Notes: generated by a model from the sequence alone, not told the origin. Numbered from the stretch's first letter, positions 15,987-25,833 are shown. The stretch: DNA of 64,000 nucleotides from K23-9 sp964460665 (GCA_964460665.1 CAYWSL010000006.1:1-64000); one strand, 5' to 3'. Numbers and translations are program-made.

Positions 15987-17177
15987 ATGCGATTGCCCAA
16001 GAACGTAGGACCACTCCTATTTATTGCTTTTATTGCTGCTTTTTCTCTTGGCACCACGACTTGGCCGACGACCGCACAGGCACAGGATCAAGCCGTCGCT
16101 TGGAAAAAGCACACTGTGATGGAAGGCGGCCACTGCACTACGAGCGTTGCGATCGACGCCAACGGCGATAAACAATTGGACGTCATCGCGTCTTACAACG
16201 GCAAAGTCAGCTTGTTCCTGGCGCCGACTTGGAAAGAAGTGATTCTGTATCAGTTCTTTGGTGGTAGCGGCCAATGCATCCACAGCGCCGTAGTCGACGC
16301 GGATGGCGACGGCGACCAAGACTGGGTCGGTACGCTGGCTCATGATCATCCGTTCTGGCTGGAAAACCCTGGTCCGGACAACGCAACCCAAGGAGCCTGG
16401 ACGCCGCGCGTGATCGATCCCGACATCACCGGCATCCACTGTATTCTGACCAGTGACATCGACAATGACGGCGTCGAAGACTTGGTGATCAACAACTTCG
16501 CTCCCGACAAAGGGCTTGGCGATTCGATGGCTTGGTTCAGTCGACCCAAGAATCCGCGGCGTGCGAAACAATGGGACCGACACGTTTTTGCCAACGGCGA
16601 CGCTCGGGGTGGTAGTCACTACATGGGCGCTGGCGACATTGACGGTGACGGCTGGAAAGAAATCGCCGTCGGCGCCAAAGGCGGTCCGTTTGAAGGTGGC
16701 AACTGGTTTGCGTTCTGGAAGAATCCTGGCGCGAAGGGCGTTGGTGCGGCTTGGGAGAAAGTGATCTTGGCTGAAAACCAAACCGCCGCCACGAACATCG
16801 TCCCTGCAGATGTAAACGGCGATGGCAAAGTCGACTGGGTCGCATCACGCGGCCACGGCAACGGAGTGCTTTGGTTTGAAAACCCAACCTGGAAGATCCA
16901 CGACATCGACAACAAGATTCAGTTTCCTCACAGTTTGACCGTCGCGGATCACGATCAAGACGGCGACTTGGACGCAGCAACATGTGGCTACGGAAGTGAA
17001 CGAGTGATGTGGTACGAAAATGATGGCAAAGGCAGCTTCACCCATCACACGCTAGACACCGCTCAGCAAAGTTACGATCTACGAAGCGTGGACATGGACG
17101 GCGACGGAGACGAAGATCTGTTGAACGCGGGCCGCGGCACAAAGAACGTCGCTTGGTACGAAAACCCTTTGCGATAG
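15987..17177 (+). CDS. exported VCBS / FG-GAP repeat protein
   Basis: A 396-residue secreted beta-propeller protein. The signal peptide is MRLPKNVGPLLFIAFIAAFS with a cleavage region TAQAQ. The mature part has about seven repeats, each with a calcium-loop-like DxDxDGxxD motif (DADGDGDQD, DIDNDGVED, DIDGDGWKE, DVNGDGKVD, DHDQDGDLD, DMDGDGDED) as in VCBS/FG-GAP and integrin-type blades. The open frame extends 28 residues upstream, but only the ATG at 15987 gives a signal peptide. Such proteins are common at planctomycete surfaces, with adhesion or glycan binding suspected. No catalytic motif was seen. Confidence 0.85.
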   Translation: MRLPKNVGPLLFIAFIAAFSLGTTTWPTTAQAQDQAVAWKKHTVMEGGHCTTSVAIDANGDKQLDVIASYNGKVSLFLAPTWKEVILYQFFGGSGQCIHSAVVDADGDGDQDWVGTLAHDHPFWLENPGPDNATQGAWTPRVIDPDITGIHCILTSDIDNDGVEDLVINNFAPDKGLGDSMAWFSRPKNPRRAKQWDRHVFANGDARGGSHYMGAGDIDGDGWKEIAVGAKGGPFEGGNWFAFWKNPGAKGVGAAWEKVILAENQTAATNIVPADVNGDGKVDWVASRGHGNGVLWFENPTWKIHDIDNKIQFPHSLTVADHDQDGDLDAATCGYGSERVMWYENDGKGSFTHHTLDTAQQSYDLRSVDMDGDGDEDLLNAGRGTKNVAWYENPLR

Positions 17178-17217
17178 CTGGGAACGTGTTTCACGACGAT
17201 CCAGCAATGCCAGCAAG

Positions 17218-18186
17218 ATGGTTTCGGGCATCCGGTTGGTTTCTCTAATCCGCAAGGTCGACCCAGCCGATAAAGTGCGATGTGTTTCCTTGGATTCCGC
17301 CTGCGCGCTAAATAGGCTTTCACTTTTGTCTCGTTCCACTTCGCCATTATCACAGGAAAGCGTTTATCCAAACGCCTTGATCGCATGGGTCACGGCGTGG
17401 GGATCGGCGGTGGTAGATGGAATCACGACGATCGGCGACATGACCGTATTTGCATGGCAGATGCTGCGATGGATGTTCACTCGACTGCCCCGGCCGGGCA
17501 CGCTCCTGGTCAACTTTTACCAAGTCGGTGTGCTTAGCCTGCCCGTCGTCGCGTTAACCGGAACGTTCATCGGCATGGTGCTGGCGCAGCAAAGCTACGG
17601 TCAATTCAAAATGATCGGAATGCAAAGCTTCTTGGGCGCGGTCATCAATCAGTCCATCGTTTGCGAACTTGGTCCAGTGCTAGCGGCGACCATGTTGGCG
17701 GGACGCGTCGGTAGCGCAATGGCCGCAGTGCTTGGGACCATGCGAGTCACCGAGCAGATCGATGCGCTGACCACGATGGGTGCCGACCCAATCCACTACT
17801 TGGTCGTCCCACGATTCATGGCGTGCATCTTCCTGATCCCCGCGCTGACGATCATGGCCGACTTCATGGGCATCGTTGGCGGGTACTTTTTCTGTGTGAT
17901 CATGCTTGATATTGATCACGCGGGTTACCTGAATCACTCACGCGAATTCGTAACCGGATTCGACCTATTCGGTGGGATCTTCAAGAGTTTCTTCTTTGGC
18001 GCGATTATCGCTATCGTCAGCTGCTACCAGGGGTTCCATTGCGAAGCCGGCGCGGAGGGCGTTGGCAAAGCAGCCACAGCGTCATTCGTATTTTCCTTCG
18101 TAATGATTCTGATGTTCGACCTGGGACTGAACGTTGTCCTATCGACCGCCCGCGAGTTCTTCTTTGTGGGAGGCTCGATTATATGA
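17218..18186 (+). CDS. mlaE: MlaE-type lipid ABC transporter permease
   Basis: A 322-residue frame; the conserved protein probably begins around residue 50, where the MlaE/TTG2B domain starts. Hallmarks are FYQVGVLSLPVVALTGTFIGMVLAQQSY, the coupling-helix region ELGPVLAATMLAGRVGSAMAA, and EQIDALTTMGADPIHYLVVPR. MlaE forms the membrane core of an inner-membrane complex that moves phospholipids between the inner and outer membranes. The true start is uncertain: ATG 17218 is possible, as are a TTG or GTG near 17370-17411 closer to the domain. Its TGA overlaps the ATPase ATG (ATGA at 18183-18186). Confidence 0.85.
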   Translation: MVSGIRLVSLIRKVDPADKVRCVSLDSACALNRLSLLSRSTSPLSQESVYPNALIAWVTAWGSAVVDGITTIGDMTVFAWQMLRWMFTRLPRPGTLLVNFYQVGVLSLPVVALTGTFIGMVLAQQSYGQFKMIGMQSFLGAVINQSIVCELGPVLAATMLAGRVGSAMAAVLGTMRVTEQIDALTTMGADPIHYLVVPRFMACIFLIPALTIMADFMGIVGGYFFCVIMLDIDHAGYLNHSREFVTGFDLFGGIFKSFFFGAIIAIVSCYQGFHCEAGAEGVGKAATASFVFSFVMILMFDLGLNVVLSTAREFFFVGGSII

Positions 18187-19052
18187 TGGCAACTTCCAAT
18201 CCCAACCAAAATGAATCACAAGACGACGTCAAACGTCCGGTCACCCGCGACTTAATCGAAGTCAACAATGTGTCGGTGTCGTTTGCGGGCAACTGGATTC
18301 TGAAGGACATCAATTTAACGATCGGACGCGGGCAAACTGTCGCGATCATCGGTGAAAGTGGCTGCGGTAAGACCGTGTTCATGAAGACGCTGGTCGGACT
18401 GATCTTGCCAACTTTGGGACGCGTGTCCTTTGGCGGCAACGATCTGCAACAGTTGTCCAAGGACCAGTTGACGCAAGTCCGCAGGCGGTTTGGTTTCGTT
18501 TTCCAGAACGCCGCGTTGTTTGATAGTTTGTCGATTTACGAAAACGTTGCTTTTCCACTACGACAAAACGACAAGGCACCCGAGTCCGAAGTGAACGAGC
18601 GGGTGTATAAACATCTGACCGAAGTTGGCTTGCCTCGTGATGTCGCTAAGAAACGACCGAGCGAACTATCAGGCGGTATGCGAAAACGCGTCGGGCTAGC
18701 ACGCGCGTTGATCCTAAAGCCTGAATTGGTCGTCTATGACGAACCCACGACGGGCTTGGATCCGATCATGAGCGACGTGATCAACGAATTGATTTTGGAC
18801 ACGCGTCGTCGATACCCGGTGACCAGCGTGGTCGTCACGCACGACATGCACACGGCCAGAAAGGTGGCTGACCGCGTGCTGATGCTTTATCCGCGAACAC
18901 GACTGGATGCTGACGACAGCCAAGTTTTGTTTGACGGTCCACCCAGCGATCTGGAACACGCCAAGGATCGGCGTGTCAGGCAGTTCGTGCGTGGTGAAGC
19001 AGGCGAACGCCTGAATGAATTGACTCGTGAAAGCGAGGCGGCCAATCAGTAA
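18183..19052 (+). CDS. mlaF: MlaF-type lipid ABC transporter ATPase
   Basis: A 289-residue ATPase subunit. It has Walker A GESGCGKTVF, Q-loop FVFQNAALFDSLSI, signature LSGGMRKRVGLARAL, Walker B LVVYDEPTTGLDP and H-loop VVTHDM. The phrase FQNAALFDSL and the MRKRVGLARA signature are typical of the MlaF/TTG2A clade. ATG 18183 lies in the ATGA overlap with the permease stop, so the two are translationally coupled; the longer frame upstream overlaps mlaE and is not used. It energises the MlaE/MlaD complex. Confidence 0.92.
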   Translation: MMATSNPNQNESQDDVKRPVTRDLIEVNNVSVSFAGNWILKDINLTIGRGQTVAIIGESGCGKTVFMKTLVGLILPTLGRVSFGGNDLQQLSKDQLTQVRRRFGFVFQNAALFDSLSIYENVAFPLRQNDKAPESEVNERVYKHLTEVGLPRDVAKKRPSELSGGMRKRVGLARALILKPELVVYDEPTTGLDPIMSDVINELILDTRRRYPVTSVVVTHDMHTARKVADRVLMLYPRTRLDADDSQVLFDGPPSDLEHAKDRRVRQFVRGEAGERLNELTRESEAANQ

Positions 19053-19081
19053 TCGATTGCGATTCTGACGCAGTGAAATTC

Positions 19082-20416
19082 ATGGACGACAATAAACTAC
19101 GATTCGGTGTTGGCGTGTTGGTGATTGCCGCAATTGGTGTCGGCATCATCCTGACGTTCCTATTCGGTGCATTTCCAACGGTGCTGTCGAATGAATACAC
19201 GCTGTTGGTCAAGTTTCCATCGGCAACCGGGGTCAGCACGAACACGCCGGTTTTACGCGACGGTGTGAAAATCGGACGCGTCACGGATATCAAATTACTG
19301 GAAACCGGCGGCGTCTTGCTAGAACTTGCAATGGACGCGACACACCAGCTCTCGCATGAGTACGTTCCATACATCGGCACGGGGTCGGTCATCACTCGCG
19401 AGGCGAAGCTAAAGTTTGTTCGTGCCGATCCTCAGCTACTGAGAACGATTTTTCCAGAGCCGGCTGACCAAGCCATGATTCCCAAACCGTACGCCGACAT
19501 GGACTACCTGAACTACGGCAAAAAGGAAGAAGATCCGTTCAACGTGCTGTTTGGATTGGAAGAAGACATTCGCAACACGATGCTGTCGATTCAGCGTGCA
19601 GGTGATTCGATCGATAACGCCGGCAAGGGCGTGAACCTATTGGTCGGTGACGCAAGACAAGCCGTCGGTGACGTTCGCCAAGCAGTGGGCGGAACGGATT
19701 CCAAAGTCGACGCGATTGCCGACGAAGCCGTGCAAGCGTTGAAAGAGTTCCAGGGTGCGATGCGTGACGTGCGCAGCATTGTTGGAAACCCAGACCTGAA
19801 AGCCAGCTTGGAACAATCGCTGGGCACCCTCCCGGACGTGCTGAAGGAAGCCAAGGAAACGCTGGAATCGACGCAGCGGACGTTTGAGAAGTTTGAAAAT
19901 GTTGGCTCGCGGTTTGAACGTGTTGGTGAAGTCGCCGAAGATGCCGTCAAGGACGTTGGCGATGTCGTCGCCAACGTGAACAATACCGTTGACACTGTAC
20001 GCAACACCGTCGAGGGCGCCGGAGAGACACTCAATACGATTCAAGGCACGTTCAAAAGCGCCGAACGGACAATTCAAAACGTCGAGAAGTTTAGCGAACC
20101 GCTGGCCCAGCGGGGCGACGAAATTGTGTTGCAAGTTCTACAGAGCCTGCGAAGCGCCGAGAAAGCACTCGTACAAGTCGAAGCATTCGGGTCGTCGCTA
20201 AACAACAACGACGGCACGATCAAACGACTGCTTGAAGACGACCACATGTACTGGCAGATTCGTCGAACGATCGAAAACGTTGAGCAGGCGTCGGCAAGAA
20301 TCAAACCGATTCTCGATGACGCGCGTATCTTCAGTGACAAGATCGCTCGTGACCCACGCCAGCTAGGCGTCCGAGGCGCGATCACTCGCCAGCCAAACGG
20401 AATTGGCCTTAAGTAG
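19082..20416 (+). CDS. mlaD: MlaD family (MCE domain) lipid-binding protein
   Basis: A 444-residue protein anchored by one N-terminal membrane helix (FGVGVLVIAAIGVGIILTFLFG, about residues 8-29), followed by an MCE domain (about 40-120; YTLLVKFPSATGVSTNTPVL, VKIGRVTDI). After residue 170 comes a very long alpha-helical region full of heptad-like Val/Ile/Asn spacing (VVANVNNTVDTVRNTVEGAG), likely a coiled-coil or barrel extending into the periplasm. MCE proteins form hexameric rings that carry lipid. The longer tail than E. coli MlaD suggests a bridge across a wide periplasm. The in-frame GTG at 19073 is an alternative start. It is the third gene of the mlaEFD operon. Confidence 0.88.
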   Translation: MDDNKLRFGVGVLVIAAIGVGIILTFLFGAFPTVLSNEYTLLVKFPSATGVSTNTPVLRDGVKIGRVTDIKLLETGGVLLELAMDATHQLSHEYVPYIGTGSVITREAKLKFVRADPQLLRTIFPEPADQAMIPKPYADMDYLNYGKKEEDPFNVLFGLEEDIRNTMLSIQRAGDSIDNAGKGVNLLVGDARQAVGDVRQAVGGTDSKVDAIADEAVQALKEFQGAMRDVRSIVGNPDLKASLEQSLGTLPDVLKEAKETLESTQRTFEKFENVGSRFERVGEVAEDAVKDVGDVVANVNNTVDTVRNTVEGAGETLNTIQGTFKSAERTIQNVEKFSEPLAQRGDEIVLQVLQSLRSAEKALVQVEAFGSSLNNNDGTIKRLLEDDHMYWQIRRTIENVEQASARIKPILDDARIFSDKIARDPRQLGVRGAITRQPNGIGLK

Positions 20417-20434
20417 GCAAGCTCCTTTCAAACA

Positions 20435-21340
20435 TCACCACTGATAGGCGGATTGCTTGCGGAAACCTTTCACTGTGATGGTGCCGGAGTCGGCGATTGT
20501 CATCAGCGAATAGCCATTGTTCTTTTCGCCGGATCCTTCGACCATTGCGACCAGAGTGCAGTAGTGAATGCCGTTGATTTCGCTAACGTGATTCTTGTGG
20601 CTGTGCCCTTGGAAAACAGCTTGCACTTTGCCCGCTGACTCCAAGACCTTGCGAACTTCGGCGTTATTCTTGACGCTATGGTTGTTGGCTTCATCCAAAC
20701 GCTGATGGGCGAAGACGATCGTCTTGCGCTTGGTCGATTGCAAATCAGATTGCAACCATTCAATTTCAGCAGCCGGAACATTCGCGTCCGTCCACGCAAA
20801 GTTGTGTCGTCCGTACGGCTGGCCGTCACCGCGAAAACAGGCGTCCAGTACGACAAAATGAAAGTCGCCGCGATCAAACGAATAAAACGACTTCTGCTTT
20901 TCAATCGCCTCCAAGAACTCTTCCTTCTTCAGCGTGTCGACGCAGTGATTGCCTAGTACGTAGTGACGGTCTTTGCAGATTGCCGAAAATTCTTTGTTGA
21001 TCGTCTTTAGGTATCGCAGCTCAGTTTCCACACTATCGGCTCGGTCGACCAAGTCCCCCAGTTCAACCAAGAACGCAGGTTGGTCTTTCTGAAACTGTCC
21101 AGCCGCTTCGGCAAGTTTGTCCAACGTCTCACGATAATGCCGCGACCCCGCAGTCGGCTTATCAGCGTAGTGCAGATCCGTCATCATGCCGATTCGCAAA
21201 CCGCCGTCTGCCGAAGCATCCTGTTCATCACCAAGCAGCCGACTAGCACTAGACGCTGCCGAACCGATAACAAGCGTGCTACCGTAAACGAACGCGCGAC
21301 GACTAAGCTGGTGCACTGGTTTGCGTTGGAAATCAGCCAT
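20435..21340 (-). CDS. Tat-exported calcineurin-like metallophosphoesterase
   Basis: A 301-residue enzyme with a twin-arginine-type signal (LSRRAFVYGSTLVIGSAAS, residues 12-30). Metal-ligand motifs of the calcineurin-like fold are all present: DLHYAD (Asp55, His57), ELGDLVDRAD, VLGNHC, and FQGHSHKN near the C terminus. These coordinate two metals that hydrolyse phosphomonoesters or diesters in the periplasm. It converges on mlaD with only 18 bp between stops. A 15-bp triple repeat lies upstream of its start. The substrate is unknown. Confidence 0.85.
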   Translation of the reverse strand: MADFQRKPVHQLSRRAFVYGSTLVIGSAASSASRLLGDEQDASADGGLRIGMMTDLHYADKPTAGSRHYRETLDKLAEAAGQFQKDQPAFLVELGDLVDRADSVETELRYLKTINKEFSAICKDRHYVLGNHCVDTLKKEEFLEAIEKQKSFYSFDRGDFHFVVLDACFRGDGQPYGRHNFAWTDANVPAAEIEWLQSDLQSTKRKTIVFAHQRLDEANNHSVKNNAEVRKVLESAGKVQAVFQGHSHKNHVSEINGIHYCTLVAMVEGSGEKNNGYSLMTIADSGTITVKGFRKQSAYQW

Positions 21341-21383
21341 TGAAAATCACTTAATTAGTAGAGCAAGAAGAGTCAGGCGACTG

Positions 21384-21428
21384 GTGCAAGATAACAAGGT
21401 GCAAGATAACAACGTGCAAGATAACAAA
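21384..21428. repeat. 15-bp tandem repeat, three copies
   Basis: GTGCAAGATAACAAN occurs three times head to tail (21384-21398, 21399-21413, 21414-21428), differing only in the last base. It lies in the 200-bp divergent region between the metallophosphoesterase (minus) and the DadA-like oxidase (plus). The periodicity of about 1.5 helical turns, or replication slippage, could explain it; a regulatory role is unproven. Confidence 0.8.
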
Positions 21429-21546
21429 TTGCACGGCACCAATTTGCGCCGACTTACTCACCACATAAAACTGAAGCAAAATCTGAAGTAGAATCAGACG
21501 CCAGTGCATCACTTCCGCTACCCAGAGAGCCTTTTCGTTCACAGAC

Positions 21547-22806
21547 ATGACCAAAAACATCGTGATCATTGGTGGCGGCATTGTGGGGCTGTCGACGGCA
21601 TGGTTCTGCCAACGCCAAGGGCATCATGTCACGATCGTGGACCGCAAACCAAGCCAGCGAGATGGTTGTTCGTTTGGCAATGCGGGCATGTTGGTGCCCA
21701 GCCACATCATCCCACTGGCCGCACCAGGGATGATCCAACTGGGGCTGAAATGGATGTGGAACCCGCAATCACCGTTTTACATCAAACCACGAGCTTCACT
21801 GGATCTGGTTCGTTGGATGTGGCAATTCAAGAAGTCCAGCACACGCGGTCATGTCGAAAAGTGTGCTCCGGTGCTACGCGATATGCATTTGCGCAGCCGG
21901 CAACTGTACGAACAACTTGAATCTGATTTACCTGGCGGCTTTGGCCTGGAACAACGCGGCCTGCTAATGCTGTGTAAGACAGCCAGCGGTCTGGACGAAG
22001 AAGCCAAAACTGCTGCCGAAGCGGAACGACTCGGCGTGCCGGCCAAAGTGCTGGACGCTGCGGCGACTGCGGAACTTGATCCCGACATCGAAATGGACGT
22101 TGCTGGTAGTGTGTTCTATCCGAAGGATTGTCATCTATCGCCCAATCGGCTGATGCAAGCGTTGGAGTCGGAACTGGTCGCTGGCGGCTGCGAATTCAAG
22201 TGGGAGACCGAAACGATCGGCTTCACAAAATCGCCTGCAAAAATCGAAGCGGTCGTCACTAATCGAGGCGAATTAACGGCAGACGAAGTCATCGTTTGTG
22301 GTGGCATTTGGTCCGATCAGCTCGCACGCGACTTGAACCTTTCATTGCCGATGCAGGCTGGCAAAGGATACAGCGTCACACTGCCGCAACCGGTGCAACT
22401 GCCGCAACTTTGCTCGCTGCTGCACGAGGCACGCGTGGCGGTCACGCCAATGGGCGGCGCACTGCGTGTCGGAGGAACCATGGAGATGGCAGGGATCGAC
22501 GAATCGATCACGCAATCGCGTTTGCGCGGAATCGTCAAGTCGATCCCAAACTACTTTCCCCAGTTCAAAGTCGACGACTTCGCGGGGCTTTCAACTTGGA
22601 GTGGCCTGCGTCCCTGTTCGCCCGATGGGATGCCATACCTTGGCCGCAGTAAACGCTGGAGCAATCTGGTCGTATCAACCGGACACGCGATGATGGGGAT
22701 CAGCCTAGCGTTGGTGTCCGGCGAGATCGCTGCAGATATCGTGTGCTCAAAGCAGCCGAAATTGGCAGGCATGTCGCTGCTAAGCCCCGACCGGTTCGGG
22801 GCGTAA
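21547..22806 (+). CDS. FAD-dependent D-amino-acid dehydrogenase (DadA-like)
   Basis: A 419-residue flavoenzyme of the DAO/DadA family. It has the N-terminal Rossmann fingerprint IVIIGGGIVGLSTAWF (residues 5-20), then CSFGNAGMLVPSHIIPLAAPG, the DadA-type block that contacts flavin and substrate. The C terminus carries GLRPCSPDGMPYLGRS and STGHAMMGISLALVSGEI, the second FAD-binding region. DadA relatives oxidise D-amino acids or D-hydroxyproline to keto acids, passing electrons to the respiratory chain. No proline racemase or alanine racemase lies beside it, so the substrate is open. The dehydrogenase/cytochrome gene follows by about 120 bp. Confidence 0.88.
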   Translation: MTKNIVIIGGGIVGLSTAWFCQRQGHHVTIVDRKPSQRDGCSFGNAGMLVPSHIIPLAAPGMIQLGLKWMWNPQSPFYIKPRASLDLVRWMWQFKKSSTRGHVEKCAPVLRDMHLRSRQLYEQLESDLPGGFGLEQRGLLMLCKTASGLDEEAKTAAEAERLGVPAKVLDAAATAELDPDIEMDVAGSVFYPKDCHLSPNRLMQALESELVAGGCEFKWETETIGFTKSPAKIEAVVTNRGELTADEVIVCGGIWSDQLARDLNLSLPMQAGKGYSVTLPQPVQLPQLCSLLHEARVAVTPMGGALRVGGTMEMAGIDESITQSRLRGIVKSIPNYFPQFKVDDFAGLSTWSGLRPCSPDGMPYLGRSKRWSNLVVSTGHAMMGISLALVSGEIAADIVCSKQPKLAGMSLLSPDRFGA

Positions 22807-22926
22807 GGCGTTACGCTCTCTGCAAAATGACACAGCGTGCTCGCCTACAAGAACGCGGCTCAGGCACTCGTGTGGCTTTGCGGTCATCTAGAATTGCTAC
22901 AGCGTGAATTCAACCAGGAGAGACGA

Positions 22927-25833
22927 ATGCGACATGTGTTTGATCGAATCAGTGCATTGACGGTGGGCGTCATGTTGGCGTTTTACGTCTCCAGCGCTTA
23001 TGACACCAATGTTTCTTGCTGTGCGGAAGAAACGTCGGTCCCCAACTGGATTTGGAAAAACGACCAGCGTGTTGTTGGCTTGGACGTTGTGTTCAACAAA
23101 TCAATCGATATTGCGAAAACAGTCTCTTCGGCAACATTGCGATGTGTTGGCCAGTCGACCAGCTTGGACGTTTCGATGGATGGCGATCAGCTGGCTGAAC
23201 TGGAGCCTTATGATCCGATTCGGTGGCTAGATGTGACGGAAAACCTGACACAAGGTGATCATCAGATCGAAGCCAAATGCCATAGCGTCCTGGGCACACC
23301 CGCGTTCTTCGTCATGCTTGACGTCACCTACCAAGACGGCACAACACAGCGAATCGTGTCGGACGAAAGCTGGCTTGTCGGCAAAAACAACGCGTACATC
23401 CGCAGCGCAGTCGAATCCGGGTTAGCCGTGCCGCTTGATCGGCGCGTTCAAACTGGTGCGGTCGAAAACTATGAACAATGGAAGCTTGCGCACGACAACA
23501 AGTCGGCCGAATCTGCAAAGTTCAAACTGGTCGATGGATTTCAGATTCAGCGGCTGCGTTCAGCAAAACAAGACGAGGGATCGTGGGTCAGCATGGTGTT
23601 CGATCCGCAAGGGCGCCTGATCATTGCACGCGAAAAAAGCGGGCTTTTACGAATGACGCTTGATGGCGACGATGTTCGCGACGCGGAGCTAATCGAAGAC
23701 ACGCTGAAAGAATGCCGTGGCCTACTGTTTGTCGGAAACGACTTGTACGCCAACGCGAACAACAGCAAAGGCCTGTATCGCTTGAAATCCGACGGAAACG
23801 ATCGCTTCACAGAACCCGAGCTCGTGTTTGCGTCTTCCGGAGGTGTTGGCCACGGACGCAACGATCTTGCGCTTGGTCCGGATGGCATGATCTACTCGAT
23901 CCACGGCGACGCAGTTGATCTTCCTGGCAATGCAATTCGTCACACTTCGCCAGGGCGGCACGCGAAAAGCGATAAGACGCCCAAAGAAGGCCATCTACTG
24001 CGCATCAATCCTGAAGACGGTCGCGTGGAAGTGCTGGCGGCGGGATTGCGGAACCCGTTTGGGATCGACTTCAACGCAGACGGCGAGATCTTCACGTACG
24101 ACGCGGATGCCGAATACGACATGGGAGCGCCGTGGTATCGACCAACACGCGTCAGCCACATCGTCACCGGTGCCGACTATGGATGGCGCGGCGTGACAAA
24201 GTCTTGGCCGCCCTACTACCCCGATCGGATAGATTTCGCTCGGCCTGGACTGGATATCGGTAAGGGTTCGCCGACGGCGGTGAAGTTTGGCACTCGCAGC
24301 AACTTCCCTTATCCGTATCGCGATGCGTTGTTCATTTTGGATTGGACATACGGCCGGATCGTTGTTGTGCACATGATCCCGCGGGGGGCGAGCTACTTGA
24401 TGAACGGTGAGACGTTTCTGCAAGGGAGCCCGCTGAACGTGACTGATTTGGATTTCGGACCAGATGGTTCGATGTACTTCGTTACAGGCGGCCGTAAAAC
24501 GAAGTCCGCACTCTATCGTGTCAAGTACACGGGGCTGACAGTCGACAGGCCGAAGCTAACAAAACACCAAGCAGTTCGAGAGACGTTTGCGAAACGCAAC
24601 CGGTTCCTGCGCAAGGAGCTGGAGTCGATGCGTGTGCCAAACGACAAACGTTCCCTGGCCGAATTGCTTGGTGATTCCGATCCATGGATCCGGTATGCGG
24701 CTCGGCAGTACGTGCAGCATCACCCAGAAGAAAAGCCGACGATGGATGAATTCAGCATTAGCAGTATGTTGGCAGCATGGCCGCCGCCGAAGCTAAGGTA
24801 CGAGATTCAGCATGACCATGCGATTTTTTCGCTCCTTTGGGGTGCGCGCATGTCACCCGAAACGGCAGCCAAGAGTCAAAAGCTTGGCTACTTACACGTT
24901 GTTAGGAAATGGTTGGACTCCGACCTCGCTAATAAGCGACTGAAAACTGACGTTCTATCGAAACTTCAGTCATGGTACCCGGACAATGACTTTGATGTGA
25001 ATCGTGTATTGGGCGAGTTGCTGGTCCGATTGAAGAGTCCGCAAGTCGTACCTAAAACGATCCAATTGCTGAGACAGGCAACCGATCAGAAGCATCGCAT
25101 GCAGTATCTGTACGTGTTGCGAACGGTCGACTTCGGGTGGACGAACGAACTGCGTCGCGAGTACTTCACCGCCCTGAACGCCACGGGCGACTTCATTGGC
25201 GGCGATGGCATGCCGACGTTCTTGGCAAAGATTCGCGAAGAAGCTGTTGTCTCGCTAACGGACACCGAGCGGAGTGATTTGGGGGCGTTGCTGGAGGAAC
25301 CGCGAACCGAAACCGTGGATATTGTAGAGCGACCACAGCGAAAGTTCGTACGCGAATGGACAGTGAAAGACTTGCTGGCCAGTGAAGTTCGCAGCGACGC
25401 CCCGAAACCCAATGCTGAACGGGGCGCGAAGATTTTTAGCCAGGCATTGTGTGCTAATTGTCACCGTTTCGCTGGACGCGGCCATTTTGTTGGGCCCGAT
25501 CTAACCTTGGTTAGTCGACGCTTCGGTCGCGAAGACATATTGGCATCAATCATCGATCCGTCACGAGTTGTTGCTGAGAAGTACCAGAGCCTAAAAGTAA
25601 TCACGACCGATGGAAAAACGCACGTCGGCCAAGTGGTTCTTGGCGGTGACTACCGAAGTCCAAAACTACGGTTGGCAACCGATCCATCGGATGCAACGAA
25701 GACGATCGAAATCGAAAAGTCGGAAATCGAAGCGCAGAAAAAGTCGAGTGTTTCGTGGATGCCAAAGGGACTGCTGGACACGTTCTCCAGAGAAGAGATC
25801 GAAGACCTGATAATGTATTTATCCAACTCGTAA
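22927..25833 (+). CDS. PVC-type membrane-bound dehydrogenase with C-terminal cytochrome c
   Basis: A 968-residue exported protein. The signal segment (about residues 10-25) is followed by a carbohydrate-binding-like region, then a six-bladed propeller of the PVC-type (GDH-like) dehydrogenase family (about 200-560; GRLIIAREKSGLLRM, LGPDGMIYSIHGD, GLRNPFGIDFNADGEIF). A helical HEAT-like stretch and a C-terminal haem domain follow, with CANCH at Cys842-Cys845-His846 in the usual context GRGHFVGPDLT and IDPSRVVAEKYQ. The ATG at 22927 was chosen over the longer frame because AGGAGAG lies 5 bases before it, one of the few clear Shine-Dalgarno sites here. It probably oxidises a sugar or alcohol in the periplasm and passes electrons to its own haem. 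Confidence 0.85.
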   Translation: MRHVFDRISALTVGVMLAFYVSSAYDTNVSCCAEETSVPNWIWKNDQRVVGLDVVFNKSIDIAKTVSSATLRCVGQSTSLDVSMDGDQLAELEPYDPIRWLDVTENLTQGDHQIEAKCHSVLGTPAFFVMLDVTYQDGTTQRIVSDESWLVGKNNAYIRSAVESGLAVPLDRRVQTGAVENYEQWKLAHDNKSAESAKFKLVDGFQIQRLRSAKQDEGSWVSMVFDPQGRLIIAREKSGLLRMTLDGDDVRDAELIEDTLKECRGLLFVGNDLYANANNSKGLYRLKSDGNDRFTEPELVFASSGGVGHGRNDLALGPDGMIYSIHGDAVDLPGNAIRHTSPGRHAKSDKTPKEGHLLRINPEDGRVEVLAAGLRNPFGIDFNADGEIFTYDADAEYDMGAPWYRPTRVSHIVTGADYGWRGVTKSWPPYYPDRIDFARPGLDIGKGSPTAVKFGTRSNFPYPYRDALFILDWTYGRIVVVHMIPRGASYLMNGETFLQGSPLNVTDLDFGPDGSMYFVTGGRKTKSALYRVKYTGLTVDRPKLTKHQAVRETFAKRNRFLRKELESMRVPNDKRSLAELLGDSDPWIRYAARQYVQHHPEEKPTMDEFSISSMLAAWPPPKLRYEIQHDHAIFSLLWGARMSPETAAKSQKLGYLHVVRKWLDSDLANKRLKTDVLSKLQSWYPDNDFDVNRVLGELLVRLKSPQVVPKTIQLLRQATDQKHRMQYLYVLRTVDFGWTNELRREYFTALNATGDFIGGDGMPTFLAKIREEAVVSLTDTERSDLGALLEEPRTETVDIVERPQRKFVREWTVKDLLASEVRSDAPKPNAERGAKIFSQALCANCHRFAGRGHFVGPDLTLVSRRFGREDILASIIDPSRVVAEKYQSLKVITTDGKTHVGQVVLGGDYRSPKLRLATDPSDATKTIEIEKSEIEAQKKSSVSWMPKGLLDTFSREEIEDLIMYLSNS

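Noticed and set aside
16017..16781. 254-codon minus-strand frame
   Set aside because: Shadow of the VCBS repeats: DxDxDG codons read backwards give Val/Ile-rich repeats.
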